Positions 8,741 to 17,199 of a stretch of 64,000 nucleotides of DNA are shown piece after piece; position 1 is the first letter of the stretch, and each line of letters opens with the position of its first letter. Both the position numbers and the translations under genes were made by a program. The DNA is from JABWBP01 sp964522165 (GTDB lineage: Bacteria; Calditrichota; Calditrichia; RBG-13-44-9; J075). The notes beneath the pieces are model-generated. The model was given only the letters and a program-made list of their open reading frames with translations, was not told where the DNA came from and made no database searches. The stretch spans positions 18,541-82,540 of the forward strand of contig CAZFVV010000004.1 of NCBI GenBank assembly GCA_964522165.1, given 5' to 3'.

Positions 8741-9775
8741 ATGAAATTAAAACTCTCCGATTTTGATTATGAGCTTCCCCCGGGGTTGATCGCCCAGTAT
8801 CCTTTGCCGAAGCGGGAAGAGAGCCGCATGATGGTTTTGAACCGCCAGACCCGGGAAATTCAGCACCGCAGCTTCAAAGAGGTGGGGGAATTCATCAACC
8901 CCGGCGATTGCCTGGTGGTAAACGACACCCGGGTATTCCCCGCCCGCCTGGTCGGCACCAAGGATAAAACCGGCGCAAAGGTAGAGGTATTCCTGCTGCG
9001 CAACTTAGAAAACGGCATTTGGGAAGTGATGGTCAAGCCGGCCCGCAAAGTGCGATTGGGAAACAAGATCGTATTCAGCAAAGAGTTCTTCTGCGATATC
9101 ATCGACAACACCGTATCCGGGGGACGGATTATCGAAGTACACTGCAACGGAGATTTTTACAAATCCCTGGAAGAAGTCGGGCAGATGCCTCTTCCTCCCT
9201 ACATCAAACGCCAGCCGGAAGCTATCGACCGGGAGTACTACCAGACCGTGTACGCCAAGAAATTAGGAGCGGTCGCCGCGCCTACCGCGGGGCTGCACTT
9301 CACCCAGGGAATATTGGATCAACTAATAGAGAAAGGGGCCAAAATCGCTCCCGTTACCCTGCACGTGGGATTGGGAACCTTCAAACCGGTGCAGGTGGAT
9401 GATATTTCCCGCCACCAGATGCAGTCCGAATACTATGATATCAGCGAAGAGTCGGCTGAAATTATCAACAAGGCCCGGGAAGCCGGCAAAGCGCTGGTGG
9501 TGGTGGGAACTACCTGCGCCCGGGTGCTGGAGACAGTGGCGGACCGCAACGGCCTGGTGCGGCCGGGCAAGGGCTGGACCGACAAATTCATCTACCCGCC
9601 CCACCAGTTCCGGGCGGTGGACCGCCTGATCACCAATTTTCACCTGCCCCGCTCTACCCTGCTGATGCTGGTGTCTGCGTTTACCCAGCACGATTTTATG
9701 ATGGAAGCCTACCGGGAGGCAATCAAAGGCTCCTACCGGTTCTTCAGTTATGGCGACGGGATGTTGGTCCTTTAA
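8741..9775 (+). CDS. queA: S-adenosylmethionine:tRNA ribosyltransferase-isomerase QueA
   Basis: QueA converts preQ1 in tRNA to epoxyqueuosine using the ribosyl group of SAM. I place the start at ATG 8741 because the family begins MKLSDFDYELP; an upstream ATG at 8702 would overlap ruvB. The 344-residue protein has the expected length and motifs (NDTRVFPARL, VAAPTAGLHFT, HVGLGTFKPV, NFHLPRSTLLMLVSAF). No other queuosine gene is in the window. ruvB-queA adjacency is common in bacteria. Confidence 0.96.
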   Translation: MKLKLSDFDYELPPGLIAQYPLPKREESRMMVLNRQTREIQHRSFKEVGEFINPGDCLVVNDTRVFPARLVGTKDKTGAKVEVFLLRNLENGIWEVMVKPARKVRLGNKIVFSKEFFCDIIDNTVSGGRIIEVHCNGDFYKSLEEVGQMPLPPYIKRQPEAIDREYYQTVYAKKLGAVAAPTAGLHFTQGILDQLIEKGAKIAPVTLHVGLGTFKPVQVDDISRHQMQSEYYDISEESAEIINKAREAGKALVVVGTTCARVLETVADRNGLVRPGKGWTDKFIYPPHQFRAVDRLITNFHLPRSTLLMLVSAFTQHDFMMEAYREAIKGSYRFFSYGDGMLVL

Positions 9776-9784
9776 GAAAGTTTT

Positions 9785-9853
9785 GTAATCGGCCATCGGC
9801 AATTGCCAATTCGCTACCAAGTCTTCTCCCGGAAGGGATATTTTTATCCTTCC
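9785..9853. repeat. CAATTGC word fragment plus hairpin upstream of mraZ
   Basis: 9798-9811 carries GGCAATTGCCAATT, a short version of the palindrome word at 15626-15666. Next, GGAAGGGATA (9831-9840) pairs with TATCCTTCC (9845-9853) with one bulge, a hairpin that could end the ruv-queA transcript. Confidence 0.5.
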
Positions 9854-9897
9854 ATATCGATTCTCCTGCCTTTTTCTGCCAGAATTTGAATTTTCCC

Positions 9898-9926
9898 TTG
9901 ATTTATTCCCTGAAACCGTCGATATT
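9898..9926 (+). promoter_or_regulatory. Candidate sigma-70 promoter of the dcw cluster
   Basis: TTGATT (9898-9903) and GATATT (9921-9926) are separated by exactly 17 bases, each matching four of six consensus positions. They sit 53 bases upstream of the chosen mraZ start, where the main dcw promoter is expected. Confidence 0.4.
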
Positions 9927-9929
9927 TGC

Positions 9930-9966
9930 AGTGGAGAAAAATCCACTTAATTCCATTAAAGTGGGG
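9930..9966 (+). promoter_or_regulatory. Candidate MraZ operator: GTGGRG boxes 30 bp apart
   Basis: GTGGAG (9931) and GTGGGG (9961) are direct hexamers 30 bases apart. The first is also part of an inverted repeat AGTGGA-N6-TCCACT (9930-9947), just downstream of the candidate -10 box. MraZ proteins are known to repress their own operon through TGGG/GTGGG-type repeats, so autoregulation is plausible; the assignment is inference. Confidence 0.35.
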
Positions 9967-9978
9967 AATAAGGGCGAA

Positions 9979-10419
9979 ATGAACGGGTTTTGGGGCAGCG
10001 TCAACAGCACCCTGGATAACAAAGGGCGAATCAATTTCCCCGCCAGGTTTCGCAGGAATCTTCAGCCGGAAGACGAAGATACCCTCATGCTGGTTCGCGG
10101 AACCCATCCCTGCATTGGCGTGTACCCCCTTACCTCCTGGCGTTACTTAATCGAAGACCTCCGGCGAAAGGTGCAAACGGAGCGGGAGTTCGGGCTGATC
10201 TCCCGGCGGCTGATGTACCAGGCCGGGGAGCAGAAGATCGATAAACAGGGGCGTTTGAACCTCAGCGCCGATTTGATCGAATACGCCAACCTGGACAGCG
10301 ACATTTTGATCGTCGGCTACCAGAACAAACTCGAAATTTGGAACCCGGACAAATACCAGCAATTTGTGGAGGCGACCGAAACGGATTACCAGAACATCGT
10401 TCGGGACTTGGATATCTAA
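9979..10419 (+). CDS. mraZ: Transcriptional regulator MraZ
   Basis: I start this gene at ATG 9979 because the family begins with a short lead into LDNKGRINFPARF; the frame is open further upstream but would cover the candidate promoter. The resulting 146 residues match the family. Two AbrB-like half-domains carry the DxxxR signatures DNKGR and DKQGR. MraZ is a ring-forming DNA-binding protein that represses the dcw operon and antagonises RsmH. It is the first gene of the dcw cluster here, 19 bases ahead of rsmH. Confidence 0.95.
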   Translation: MNGFWGSVNSTLDNKGRINFPARFRRNLQPEDEDTLMLVRGTHPCIGVYPLTSWRYLIEDLRRKVQTEREFGLISRRLMYQAGEQKIDKQGRLNLSADLIEYANLDSDILIVGYQNKLEIWNPDKYQQFVEATETDYQNIVRDLDI

Positions 10420-10438
10420 CCTTGCAGGGATCGCAGGC

Positions 10439-11389
10439 ATGGAAAAGGAATTTCACCAGCCGGCGCTGGCAAAGCCGGTGATAGAGTACCTGGTTCATAA
10501 TCAGGAAGGGGTGTATGTTGATTGCACGCTTGGGGGCGGCGGGCATAGTTATGCAATTCTGGAACGGACTTCTCCCCGCGCGTTTTTAATCGGAATCGAC
10601 GCCGACCCTGAAGCGATAGAATATGCCGCACAAAGATTGAGCCGCTTCTCCAACAAGTACCTGCAACAGGCTTTTTTCGACCGGTTGGAAGTGGTATTGC
10701 ACGAAGCCGGGAAGTATCCGGTGGACGGCGTTCTCTACGACCTGGGTATTTCTTCTTTCCAGGTGGATGAAGAGCGCCGCGGGTTCAGTTACCAAAGCGA
10801 GGGGCCTCTGGATATGCGCTTTGATCCGCGGCAGAAAATTACCGCAGCAATTGTGCTGAACGATTATTCGCAAGAGGAAATCGGGCGAATAATCCGGGAA
10901 TTCGGGGAAGAGCGGCACTGGCGGGCCATCGCCCGGGAAATCGCCCGCCGCCGGGAAACCGCGGAATTCCGCTCCTCCGGTGATCTGGCAACAATCGTGC
11001 GCTCGGTAGTGGGCGAGCGCTTTTTGAATAAATCCCTGGCGCGGGTGTTCCAGGCGGTCCGGATCGAAGTGAACCGGGAGCTGGAGCGCCTGCGCGCCTC
11101 GCTGGAGGCGGCTTTTACCATGTTGAAGCAGGGGGGGAGGCTGGTGGTGATCAGTTATCACTCCTTAGAAGACCGTATCGTCAAAGAATTTTTCCGGGAA
11201 AAATACCAAAGCTGTATTTGCCCCCCGGAGCTGCCCGCCTGCGTTTGCAACAAGGTTCGGGAAATGGAAATTTTAACCCGCCGGCCCCTGTTGCCGGACG
11301 AGGATGAAATCCGCGCCAATCCCCGGTCGCGCAGCGCCAAACTGCGGGCGGCGGAGAAGATCGTACCCTATCGGGAAGGCCAGGAGTAA
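10439..11389 (+). CDS. rsmH: 16S rRNA (cytosine1402-N4)-methyltransferase RsmH
   Basis: This 316-residue SAM-dependent enzyme methylates N4 of C1402 in 16S rRNA. The start ATG 10439 gives the family opening EFHQPALAKPVIEYL; motif I is VDCTLGGGGHS. Other family blocks are GVLYDLGISSFQ, FSYQSEGPLDMRFD, and the C-terminal ISYHSLEDRIVK and PLLPDEDEIRANPRSRSAKLR. It follows mraZ as in most dcw clusters, and the next gene starts two bases after its stop. Confidence 0.96.
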   Translation: MEKEFHQPALAKPVIEYLVHNQEGVYVDCTLGGGGHSYAILERTSPRAFLIGIDADPEAIEYAAQRLSRFSNKYLQQAFFDRLEVVLHEAGKYPVDGVLYDLGISSFQVDEERRGFSYQSEGPLDMRFDPRQKITAAIVLNDYSQEEIGRIIREFGEERHWRAIAREIARRRETAEFRSSGDLATIVRSVVGERFLNKSLARVFQAVRIEVNRELERLRASLEAAFTMLKQGGRLVVISYHSLEDRIVKEFFREKYQSCICPPELPACVCNKVREMEILTRRPLLPDEDEIRANPRSRSAKLRAAEKIVPYREGQE

Positions 11390-11390
11390 C

Positions 11391-11879
11391 GTGAAACGCC
11401 CTCGCGCTAAAATTATGCCCAAAACCGCCCCGGGCAAATCCAAAGTTCTGCGGGAGCCGAAACGGCCGGAAGCGCCCCGGAAAAAACCGGCGGAAAAGCA
11501 GCGGCGCTCCCCCGCCCGGGCGGAACGAAATACCTACTATCTCCGGCAGGGGGTGCAGCAGGCGCTTTACGTGGTAACGGTTTTTTTGGCGCTGATCCTG
11601 CTCAGCCTGGCGTTTTTGCTCTATCAATGGAAAGATTATAAAATTGTCGAATTCACCAAGGATATTCAAAAACTAAAATCGGAAGTCCTGCGGCTGGAGA
11701 GCGAAGTGAGCCGTAACCAGGCGCAGGTCAATTCCCGGTTGACCAAATACCACCGGGTCGCGCAAATCTCCGGTGAAAAATTGGGCTTGAAGCCCACGGT
11801 TGAAGAACCGCTGATCTTTAAAGTCGATAAAAAAAGCTGGCGCTACTATGTTGGAAAAGACCGGCAGGCGGATCAATAA
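11391..11879 (+). CDS. ftsL: FtsL-like divisome protein
   Basis: I choose GTG 11391, two bases after the rsmH stop, because AGGAG lies just upstream and longer frames run into rsmH. The 162 residues have a basic N-terminal tail (many Lys/Arg/Pro), one transmembrane helix (about 65-85, VVTVFLALILLSLAFLLY) and a coiled-coil stretch (FTKDIQKLKSEVLRLESEVS). This is the FtsL/DivIC topology; FtsL forms a complex with FtsB and FtsQ and activates FtsWI. Position between rsmH and ftsI supports the call. The end overlaps ftsI by 32 bases. Confidence 0.8.
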   Translation: MKRPRAKIMPKTAPGKSKVLREPKRPEAPRKKPAEKQRRSPARAERNTYYLRQGVQQALYVVTVFLALILLSLAFLLYQWKDYKIVEFTKDIQKLKSEVLRLESEVSRNQAQVNSRLTKYHRVAQISGEKLGLKPTVEEPLIFKVDKKSWRYYVGKDRQADQ

Positions 11880-14022
11880 AACCGCCCGACCAAAATCATC
11901 CCCCCCGCTTCCCCACTACCGCCTGGTGGTGTTAGGGATTTTTTGGATATTGGGATTGCTGCTGGTGGTGATCAAGCTGGCTATTATCCAGGTTTTTTCT
12001 CATGGGAAGTATGAAAAAATCGCCCGGGGGCAGATGGAAAACCGCCTGGTGCTGCCGGCGCAGCGGGGAAATATTCTCGATCGCAACGGCCAGGTGATGG
12101 CCACGGATTTGATCTATTATTCCCTGGCGGTTCGCCCCAGGCTGCTGAAAAATCCGGAAAGCAACGCCCGGAAAATTGCCGATCTCATCCAGCAGTCGCG
12201 CAACAGCGTGCTGCAAAAAGTGCGAACCAACAAGCCGTTTGTGTACCTGGCGCATCGTTTGACGCCGGAAACTGCGGAAAAAATCCGCGCCCTCAAACTA
12301 CAGGGGGTCATCCTGGAGAAAAAATTCAGCCGCTACTATCCTTACGGCCAGACCGGGGCGCACCTGCTCGGCTACTGCGATTTTGATAACCACGCCAAAG
12401 CCGGCCTGGAGATGGGCTATGATGAATTTCTCAAAGGGACTCCCGGCTGGTCGATCTACCTGCGCGACGCCCTGGGCAACCAGTTCCCCAACCTGGATTT
12501 CCCCGCCTCCGAGCCGGTGAACGGAATGCACCTCGAAACCACCATCGACGTGGTGTACCAGGGCATTTTAGATGAAGAAGTGAAAAAAGCGGTGGAAGCC
12601 CACCAGGCCGGCAGCGGTTCGGCCATTTTAATGAACCCGCTCACCGGGGAAGTGTTAGGAATGGCCAATTACCCGGGCTACAATCCTAACGAGTACAACC
12701 GCTACTCCATGGAGCGCTACCTGAACCGCGCCATCATCGACCTCTACGAACCCGGCTCGACCTTCAAAATGGTTTCCCTGGCCCTGTGCTTAGAACAATT
12801 GCACTTAGATATGCAAAACGAAGTGATTTTCTGTGAAAACGGCTCCTACCTCATGGCGCAAAAGGTCATTAAAGACCACCAGCGCTACGGGAATTTGACC
12901 GCCCGGCAGGTGTTCGAGAATTCCAGCAATATCGGGGTGATCAAGCTTTCCAAACGCTTCAAAGCGCCGGCATTTTACCGTTACGCCCGCGATTTCGGCT
13001 TCGGGGCGCCCACCGGCATCGACCTGCCCGCGGAAGCCGGGGGCATTTTGCACAAACCGGCGGAATACTCCCGCCACTCCCTTTCATTTATGAGCATCGG
13101 ATACGAGGTGGCGGTGACGCCCCTGCAGATTGTCAGCGCCTACGCCGCCGTCGCCAATGAAGGCCGGTTGATGCAGCCTTACCTGGTGCGCCGGGTAGTG
13201 GATTCTAAAGGGAAAGAACATAAAGAATATCGCCCCCGGCCGATCCGCGAGGTCGTTTCCCCGGAGACCGCCCGGCAGATGAAAGCCATCCTTCAAGGAG
13301 TGGTAGAAAACGGAACCGGGAAAAACGCGCGCATCGAGGGCGTCAGCATCGCCGGCAAAACCGGTACCGCCCAGAAGTTAGATCGCAATACCAACACCTT
13401 TTCATCCAACAGCCACATCGCTTCCTTTGTGGGATTTTTCCCCGTGGAAGCGCCCCGCTTTGTGCTGCTGGTGGTGATCAATAACCCGCGCCTCGGTTAC
13501 TACGGCAGCCAGGTGGCGGCGCCGGCTTTTCGCAATATTGCCCAGCGGATTATCGGCCTGCCCCAAAATGATCTGCCCCAATGGGACCGGCCGGGAGAGC
13601 CGGAAGAGAAGAAATCTGCCAGCGTGGTTTACGCCCGGGCAGATTTGCCGGAAGTGAAAAATGTGATGCCGGCCCTGGAGGGTCTGGCCGTCAATAAAGC
13701 CTCCCGGATGCTGAAGAAGAAGGAGGTCGAATACGAGATCGTCGGCAAGGGGGAGACGGTCTATCGCCAGGAGCCTTCCGCATACACCCCCCTGAGCGGG
13801 AAGGAAAAGGTGCGCCTGTTTACCGAAGCCGCCGGCGATCCCCGGCGCGCGCTGATGCCCCGGGTGACCGGCCTGACCTTGAAGGAGGCGCTGCAAGTGC
13901 TCTCCACCTGGGATATCCCCGTGGAAGTAGAAGGCAGTGGAGTGGTGGTAAGGCAGCTGCCGGGCGCGGGGCAGCGGATGCAGCAAAACACAAAAGTAAA
14001 GTTAGTGTGTAACCCGACATGA
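11848..14022 (+). CDS. ftsI: Septal peptidoglycan transpeptidase FtsI (PBP3) with C-terminal PASTA domains
   Basis: The 724-residue class B penicillin-binding protein has one N-terminal membrane helix (about 25-48), a PBP dimer domain (ILDRNGQVMA), and a transpeptidase domain with STFK (nucleophile Ser), SSN and KTGTAQ motifs in order. Residues about 590-724 carry two PASTA-like modules (VMPALEGLAVNKASRMLKK and MPRVTGLTLKEALQVLSTW). PASTA-bearing FtsI/SpoVD forms are usual in Gram-positives but also occur in FCB bacteria. It overlaps ftsL, and its stop overlaps the murE start as ATGA, so translation is probably coupled. Confidence 0.95.
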   Translation: MLEKTGRRINKTARPKSSPPLPHYRLVVLGIFWILGLLLVVIKLAIIQVFSHGKYEKIARGQMENRLVLPAQRGNILDRNGQVMATDLIYYSLAVRPRLLKNPESNARKIADLIQQSRNSVLQKVRTNKPFVYLAHRLTPETAEKIRALKLQGVILEKKFSRYYPYGQTGAHLLGYCDFDNHAKAGLEMGYDEFLKGTPGWSIYLRDALGNQFPNLDFPASEPVNGMHLETTIDVVYQGILDEEVKKAVEAHQAGSGSAILMNPLTGEVLGMANYPGYNPNEYNRYSMERYLNRAIIDLYEPGSTFKMVSLALCLEQLHLDMQNEVIFCENGSYLMAQKVIKDHQRYGNLTARQVFENSSNIGVIKLSKRFKAPAFYRYARDFGFGAPTGIDLPAEAGGILHKPAEYSRHSLSFMSIGYEVAVTPLQIVSAYAAVANEGRLMQPYLVRRVVDSKGKEHKEYRPRPIREVVSPETARQMKAILQGVVENGTGKNARIEGVSIAGKTGTAQKLDRNTNTFSSNSHIASFVGFFPVEAPRFVLLVVINNPRLGYYGSQVAAPAFRNIAQRIIGLPQNDLPQWDRPGEPEEKKSASVVYARADLPEVKNVMPALEGLAVNKASRMLKKKEVEYEIVGKGETVYRQEPSAYTPLSGKEKVRLFTEAAGDPRRALMPRVTGLTLKEALQVLSTWDIPVEVEGSGVVVRQLPGAGQRMQQNTKVKLVCNPT

Positions 14023-15476
14023 AACGCATCTCCGAAATCATGGGGGACCTGCCGGTAATCAGCACGCGGGGAGACCTCTCCACCATCGTGCGGGATATTC
14101 AGTACGACTCCCGCAAAGTGGCGAAGGAGGATATTTTTATTGCCATTCGCGGGCTGCGGCAGAATGGGCATCGCTTTATTCAACAGGTGTATGAGCGGGG
14201 TTGCCGGGCTTTCATCGTGGAAGAAATGCCCGCCATAGAAGACGCGGTGATCGTGCAGGTGAAAGATACCCGGCGCTGGCTGCCCTTCATTGCCCGCAAT
14301 TTTTACGAAAACGCCGTGGATGAATTGCAAATCGTGGGAATCACCGGCACTAACGGCAAAACCACCACCGCCTACCTGCTGCACTCGATTTTGCAGGAGG
14401 CGAGCTGGAAGCCGGGATTGATCAGCACCGTGGAAAGAATCATTGGGGAGCAGCGCACCCCCTCGGAGCGCACCACCCCGGAGTCGCTGGATTTGCACCG
14501 CACCTTTTACGACATGCACCGCCAGGGGCACAAGAGCGTGGTGATGGAGGTCTCTTCCCACGCCCTGGCGCTGCACCGCACCGACGGGGTGCCCTTCCGG
14601 GCGGCGGTGTTCACCAATTTGGGGCACGATCACCTGGATTTCCACAAAACCATGGAGAAATACTTTTTAGCGAAAAAAAAACTCTTTGACAGCTTGCAGG
14701 AGAACGACCGCGCGGTGGTAAACCTGGATGATCCTTACAGCCGGCGCATCCTGCAAAGCACCAAAGGCGACGCGTTTAGCTATTCGCTCTTCGATCCCGA
14801 AGCGACGGTGCGGCTGAAATCCTACCAGCTGCTCTCCGAGGGCATGTCCGTGACCCTGGCGACGCCTGCCGGGGAGATGTTTTTCACCACCGCGCTGGTG
14901 GGGCGGTTCAATATTTACAATTTGATGGCCGCGGCGACCGCGGCAATCTCCTTAGGATTGTTGGAAGAATACATTACCCGGGGGATCGAAAAACTTGGCA
15001 GGGTTCCCGGGCGCAGCGAGAAATATCTCTCCGCCCGGGGATACCGGGTCTATATCGACTACGCCCATTCCCCGGACGCGCTGCAGCGGATGTTGGAAGC
15101 GCTGCTGGAATTCAAGCCTCCCCGCCTCACCGTGGTGTTCGGCTGCGGGGGGGAGCGCGACGCGGAAAAACGCCCGCGCATGGGGAAAATTGCCGAGGAT
15201 TACGCCGACCGGGTCATTTTGACCAACGACAATCCCCGCGGCGAAGACCCGGAAAAGATTTTGGAGCAAATTCAAAGCGGTATTTACGACCGGGGAAAGG
15301 TGCAGGTGATCCCGGATCGCCGCGCCGCCATCGAAACCGCGCTGAAGCAGGCGCGCAAAAATGAAATTATCTTAATTGCCGGAAAGGGGCACGAGACCTA
15401 CCAGGAATTTGCTGGCAAGAGAATCCACTTCGACGACCATGAAGTGGTAGAACAGTTTCTGACAAAGGAGTCTTAA
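14019..15476 (+). CDS. murE: UDP-MurNAc-L-Ala-D-Glu:meso-diaminopimelate ligase MurE
   Basis: MurE adds the third stem-peptide residue in the cytoplasm. The 485 residues show the ATP-binding motif GTNGKTTT, the central HDHLDFH and the C-terminal DNPRGEDP. The DNPR motif marks meso-DAP as the substrate in this family, so the wall is probably DAP-type. The start overlaps the ftsI stop by four bases. This is the last tightly packed junction of the cluster; downstream of here each junction holds a repeat. Confidence 0.97.
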   Translation: MKRISEIMGDLPVISTRGDLSTIVRDIQYDSRKVAKEDIFIAIRGLRQNGHRFIQQVYERGCRAFIVEEMPAIEDAVIVQVKDTRRWLPFIARNFYENAVDELQIVGITGTNGKTTTAYLLHSILQEASWKPGLISTVERIIGEQRTPSERTTPESLDLHRTFYDMHRQGHKSVVMEVSSHALALHRTDGVPFRAAVFTNLGHDHLDFHKTMEKYFLAKKKLFDSLQENDRAVVNLDDPYSRRILQSTKGDAFSYSLFDPEATVRLKSYQLLSEGMSVTLATPAGEMFFTTALVGRFNIYNLMAAATAAISLGLLEEYITRGIEKLGRVPGRSEKYLSARGYRVYIDYAHSPDALQRMLEALLEFKPPRLTVVFGCGGERDAEKRPRMGKIAEDYADRVILTNDNPRGEDPEKILEQIQSGIYDRGKVQVIPDRRAAIETALKQARKNEIILIAGKGHETYQEFAGKRIHFDDHEVVEQFLTKES

Positions 15477-15479
15477 GGT

Positions 15480-15545
15480 GCAATAGTGTTCATGTGTTAT
15501 GGTGTTTTAGTCACGAAAACACTATAACACCAAAACACTAAATTC
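15480..15545. repeat. Class A inverted word array, GTGTTATAG family, copy 2
   Basis: The left arm contains ATAGTGTTCATGTGTTATGG and TGTTTTAG; the right arm contains AAAACACTATAACACC and AAAACACTAAATT. The element starts four bases after the murE stop. Confidence 0.85.
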
Positions 15546-15549
15546 CCGG

Positions 15550-15614
15550 CCTTTTCCGGCCCTCTCCTGTCAACCCGCACGGTGGGGATGCCTTCGGGAG
15601 GGGGCCGGAAAGGG
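15550..15614. repeat. Inverted repeat with CCGGCCC arms
   Basis: CCTTTTCCGGCCCTCTCC (15550-15567) faces GGGAGGGGGCCGGAAAGGG (15596-15614). The arms pair with few mismatches around a 28-base loop. It is GC-rich, unlike the AT-rich word arrays on both sides. Confidence 0.6.
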
Positions 15615-15625
15615 TTTCGCGGGTA

Positions 15626-15666
15626 TAATTACCAATTGGCAATTGCCAATTGCCAATTGGTAATTA
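15626..15666. repeat. Perfect 41-base palindrome, CAATTGC family
   Basis: Two 20-base arms are exact reverse complements around a single central base. They are built from the word CCAATTGG/CAATTG and ends in TAATTA. It lies 34 bases upstream of murF. The same word appears at 9798, on both sides of the sequence gap at 28460-28559, and at 59069-59087. Confidence 0.9.
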
Positions 15667-15700
15667 AAAAAAATATCAGCCGGGTTGAGCGCGGTGAGCC

Positions 15701-17074
15701 ATGATCGGGGAGTTTTTGAAAGAATATCGCGGCCTGCATTCGCTGAGCGGGAACGCGGAAGCGGCGGATGAGCGACGCCTGTCCATCGACAGCCGCAGCT
15801 TGCAGCCGGGGGAGCTATTCCTGGCCCTGCGGGGCGAGGCGCACGACGGGCACGACTATATCGCCGCGGCGCTGGAAAAAGGCGCCGCCGCCGTCGTGGC
15901 GGAGAAAAAATGGTGGGAGAAAAACCGCGCGGCGCAAGCGTTCTCCCAACGCCCGTTCATCGTGGTGGAAGACAGCCTGCACTTTTTGCAGCAATTGGCT
16001 GCCTGGCGCCGGCGGCAATTTGACATCGAAGTGGTCGGCCTGACCGGCTCCAACGGTAAAACCACCACCCGGGAGATGATCGCCGCGGTGCTGGCGGCGC
16101 GTTTCCGGGTCTTCCAGTCGCAGGGGAACAAGAACAACCACGTCGGGCTTCCCCTGATGCTGCTGGAATTGAACGAGCAGGCCGAAATGGCGGTGTTAGA
16201 AATGGGCATGAATCACCCCGGGGAAATCGCCCTGCTGGCCGGCCTGGCAAAGCCCACCGCCGCGGTGGTGACCAACGTCGGGAAGGCACACATCGGGTTC
16301 ATGGGCAGCTTAGAGGCCATTTACCGGGAAAAGATTTCCCTGTTCGAGGCCCTGGAGCCTTCGGCGCCAATCTTTTTGAACGTGGAAGACCGCTTTTTGC
16401 GGAATTATCCCCGCGCCGGGCGCAAGGTGATTACCGTGGGATATAACTCCGGCAACGACGTGCGCGGCAGGGTGGAGTTCATCGACCGCTACGGGCGGGT
16501 GAGATTCCGGCTGAACGACGCGGTCTCCATTCAACTGAAGGTCCCGGGAACGCACCAGGTGCTCAACGCCCTGTTAGCCGCGGCGGTGGGGCTGCATTTC
16601 GGCGTTTCGGAGAGCGAAGCGGGGCGGGCGCTGGAAAATTTTTCCCCGGCAAAACAGCGCATGGAGATATTCGAGAAAAACGGCGTTCTGTTCATCAACG
16701 ACGCCTACAACGCCAATCCGGATTCCATGCGCGCGGCGCTGAACTACCTGGCCGGGCTGCGAAACGGCCGGGGAAAACGGATCGCGGTGTTAGGCGACAT
16801 GTTAGAATTAGGCGAATTCGCCGAAACCGAGCATCGCCGGTTAGGAGAATACCTGGCCGAAAAACCGGTGGACCTGGCGCTGCTCTATGGACCGCTCTCC
16901 CGCTTCACTTTGCAGGGCTTTGAAGAAAAAGCCGGCAGGGGAAAGCGAGCGTTTCATTACGAAACCCATGAAGAAATTGCCGCGCATTTACGGCAAATTT
17001 TGCAGCCCCACGACCTGGTGCTGCTGAAGGGGTCGCGGGGGATGAAAATGGAAAAAGTTTTGGAGGTTTTATAG
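15701..17074 (+). CDS. murF: UDP-MurNAc-tripeptide:D-Ala-D-Ala ligase MurF
   Basis: MurF (457 residues) adds the D-Ala-D-Ala dipeptide to finish the cytoplasmic pentapeptide precursor. The ATP site is GSNGKTTTREM, followed by KNNHVGLPL (a MurF hallmark), MGMNHPGEI and INDAYNANPDSMRAAL. The fold is the three-domain Mur ligase, of usual length. No ddl gene for D-Ala-D-Ala is in the window. Confidence 0.96.
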   Translation: MIGEFLKEYRGLHSLSGNAEAADERRLSIDSRSLQPGELFLALRGEAHDGHDYIAAALEKGAAAVVAEKKWWEKNRAAQAFSQRPFIVVEDSLHFLQQLAAWRRRQFDIEVVGLTGSNGKTTTREMIAAVLAARFRVFQSQGNKNNHVGLPLMLLELNEQAEMAVLEMGMNHPGEIALLAGLAKPTAAVVTNVGKAHIGFMGSLEAIYREKISLFEALEPSAPIFLNVEDRFLRNYPRAGRKVITVGYNSGNDVRGRVEFIDRYGRVRFRLNDAVSIQLKVPGTHQVLNALLAAAVGLHFGVSESEAGRALENFSPAKQRMEIFEKNGVLFINDAYNANPDSMRAALNYLAGLRNGRGKRIAVLGDMLELGEFAETEHRRLGEYLAEKPVDLALLYGPLSRFTLQGFEEKAGRGKRAFHYETHEEIAAHLRQILQPHDLVLLKGSRGMKMEKVLEVL

Positions 17075-17184
17075 TGTTCAGGTTTCATAGTGTTTAGGTG
17101 TTCTGGTGTTATAGCAAGTTGATAATGTTGCCCCCCTGCGCCAAAACACTATAACACTCAAACAACTGAACACTCGAACACCCA
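17068..17184. repeat. Class A inverted word array, GTGTTATAG family, copy 3
   Basis: This array begins at the murF stop. The left arm contains ATAGTGTTCAGG, CATAGTGTTTAGGTG and GGTGTTATAG; the right arm contains AAAACACTATAACACTC, GAACACTCG and AACACCC. It ends 15 bases before mraY. Confidence 0.85.
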
Positions 17185-17199
17185 AAAATAGGTAAGAGT

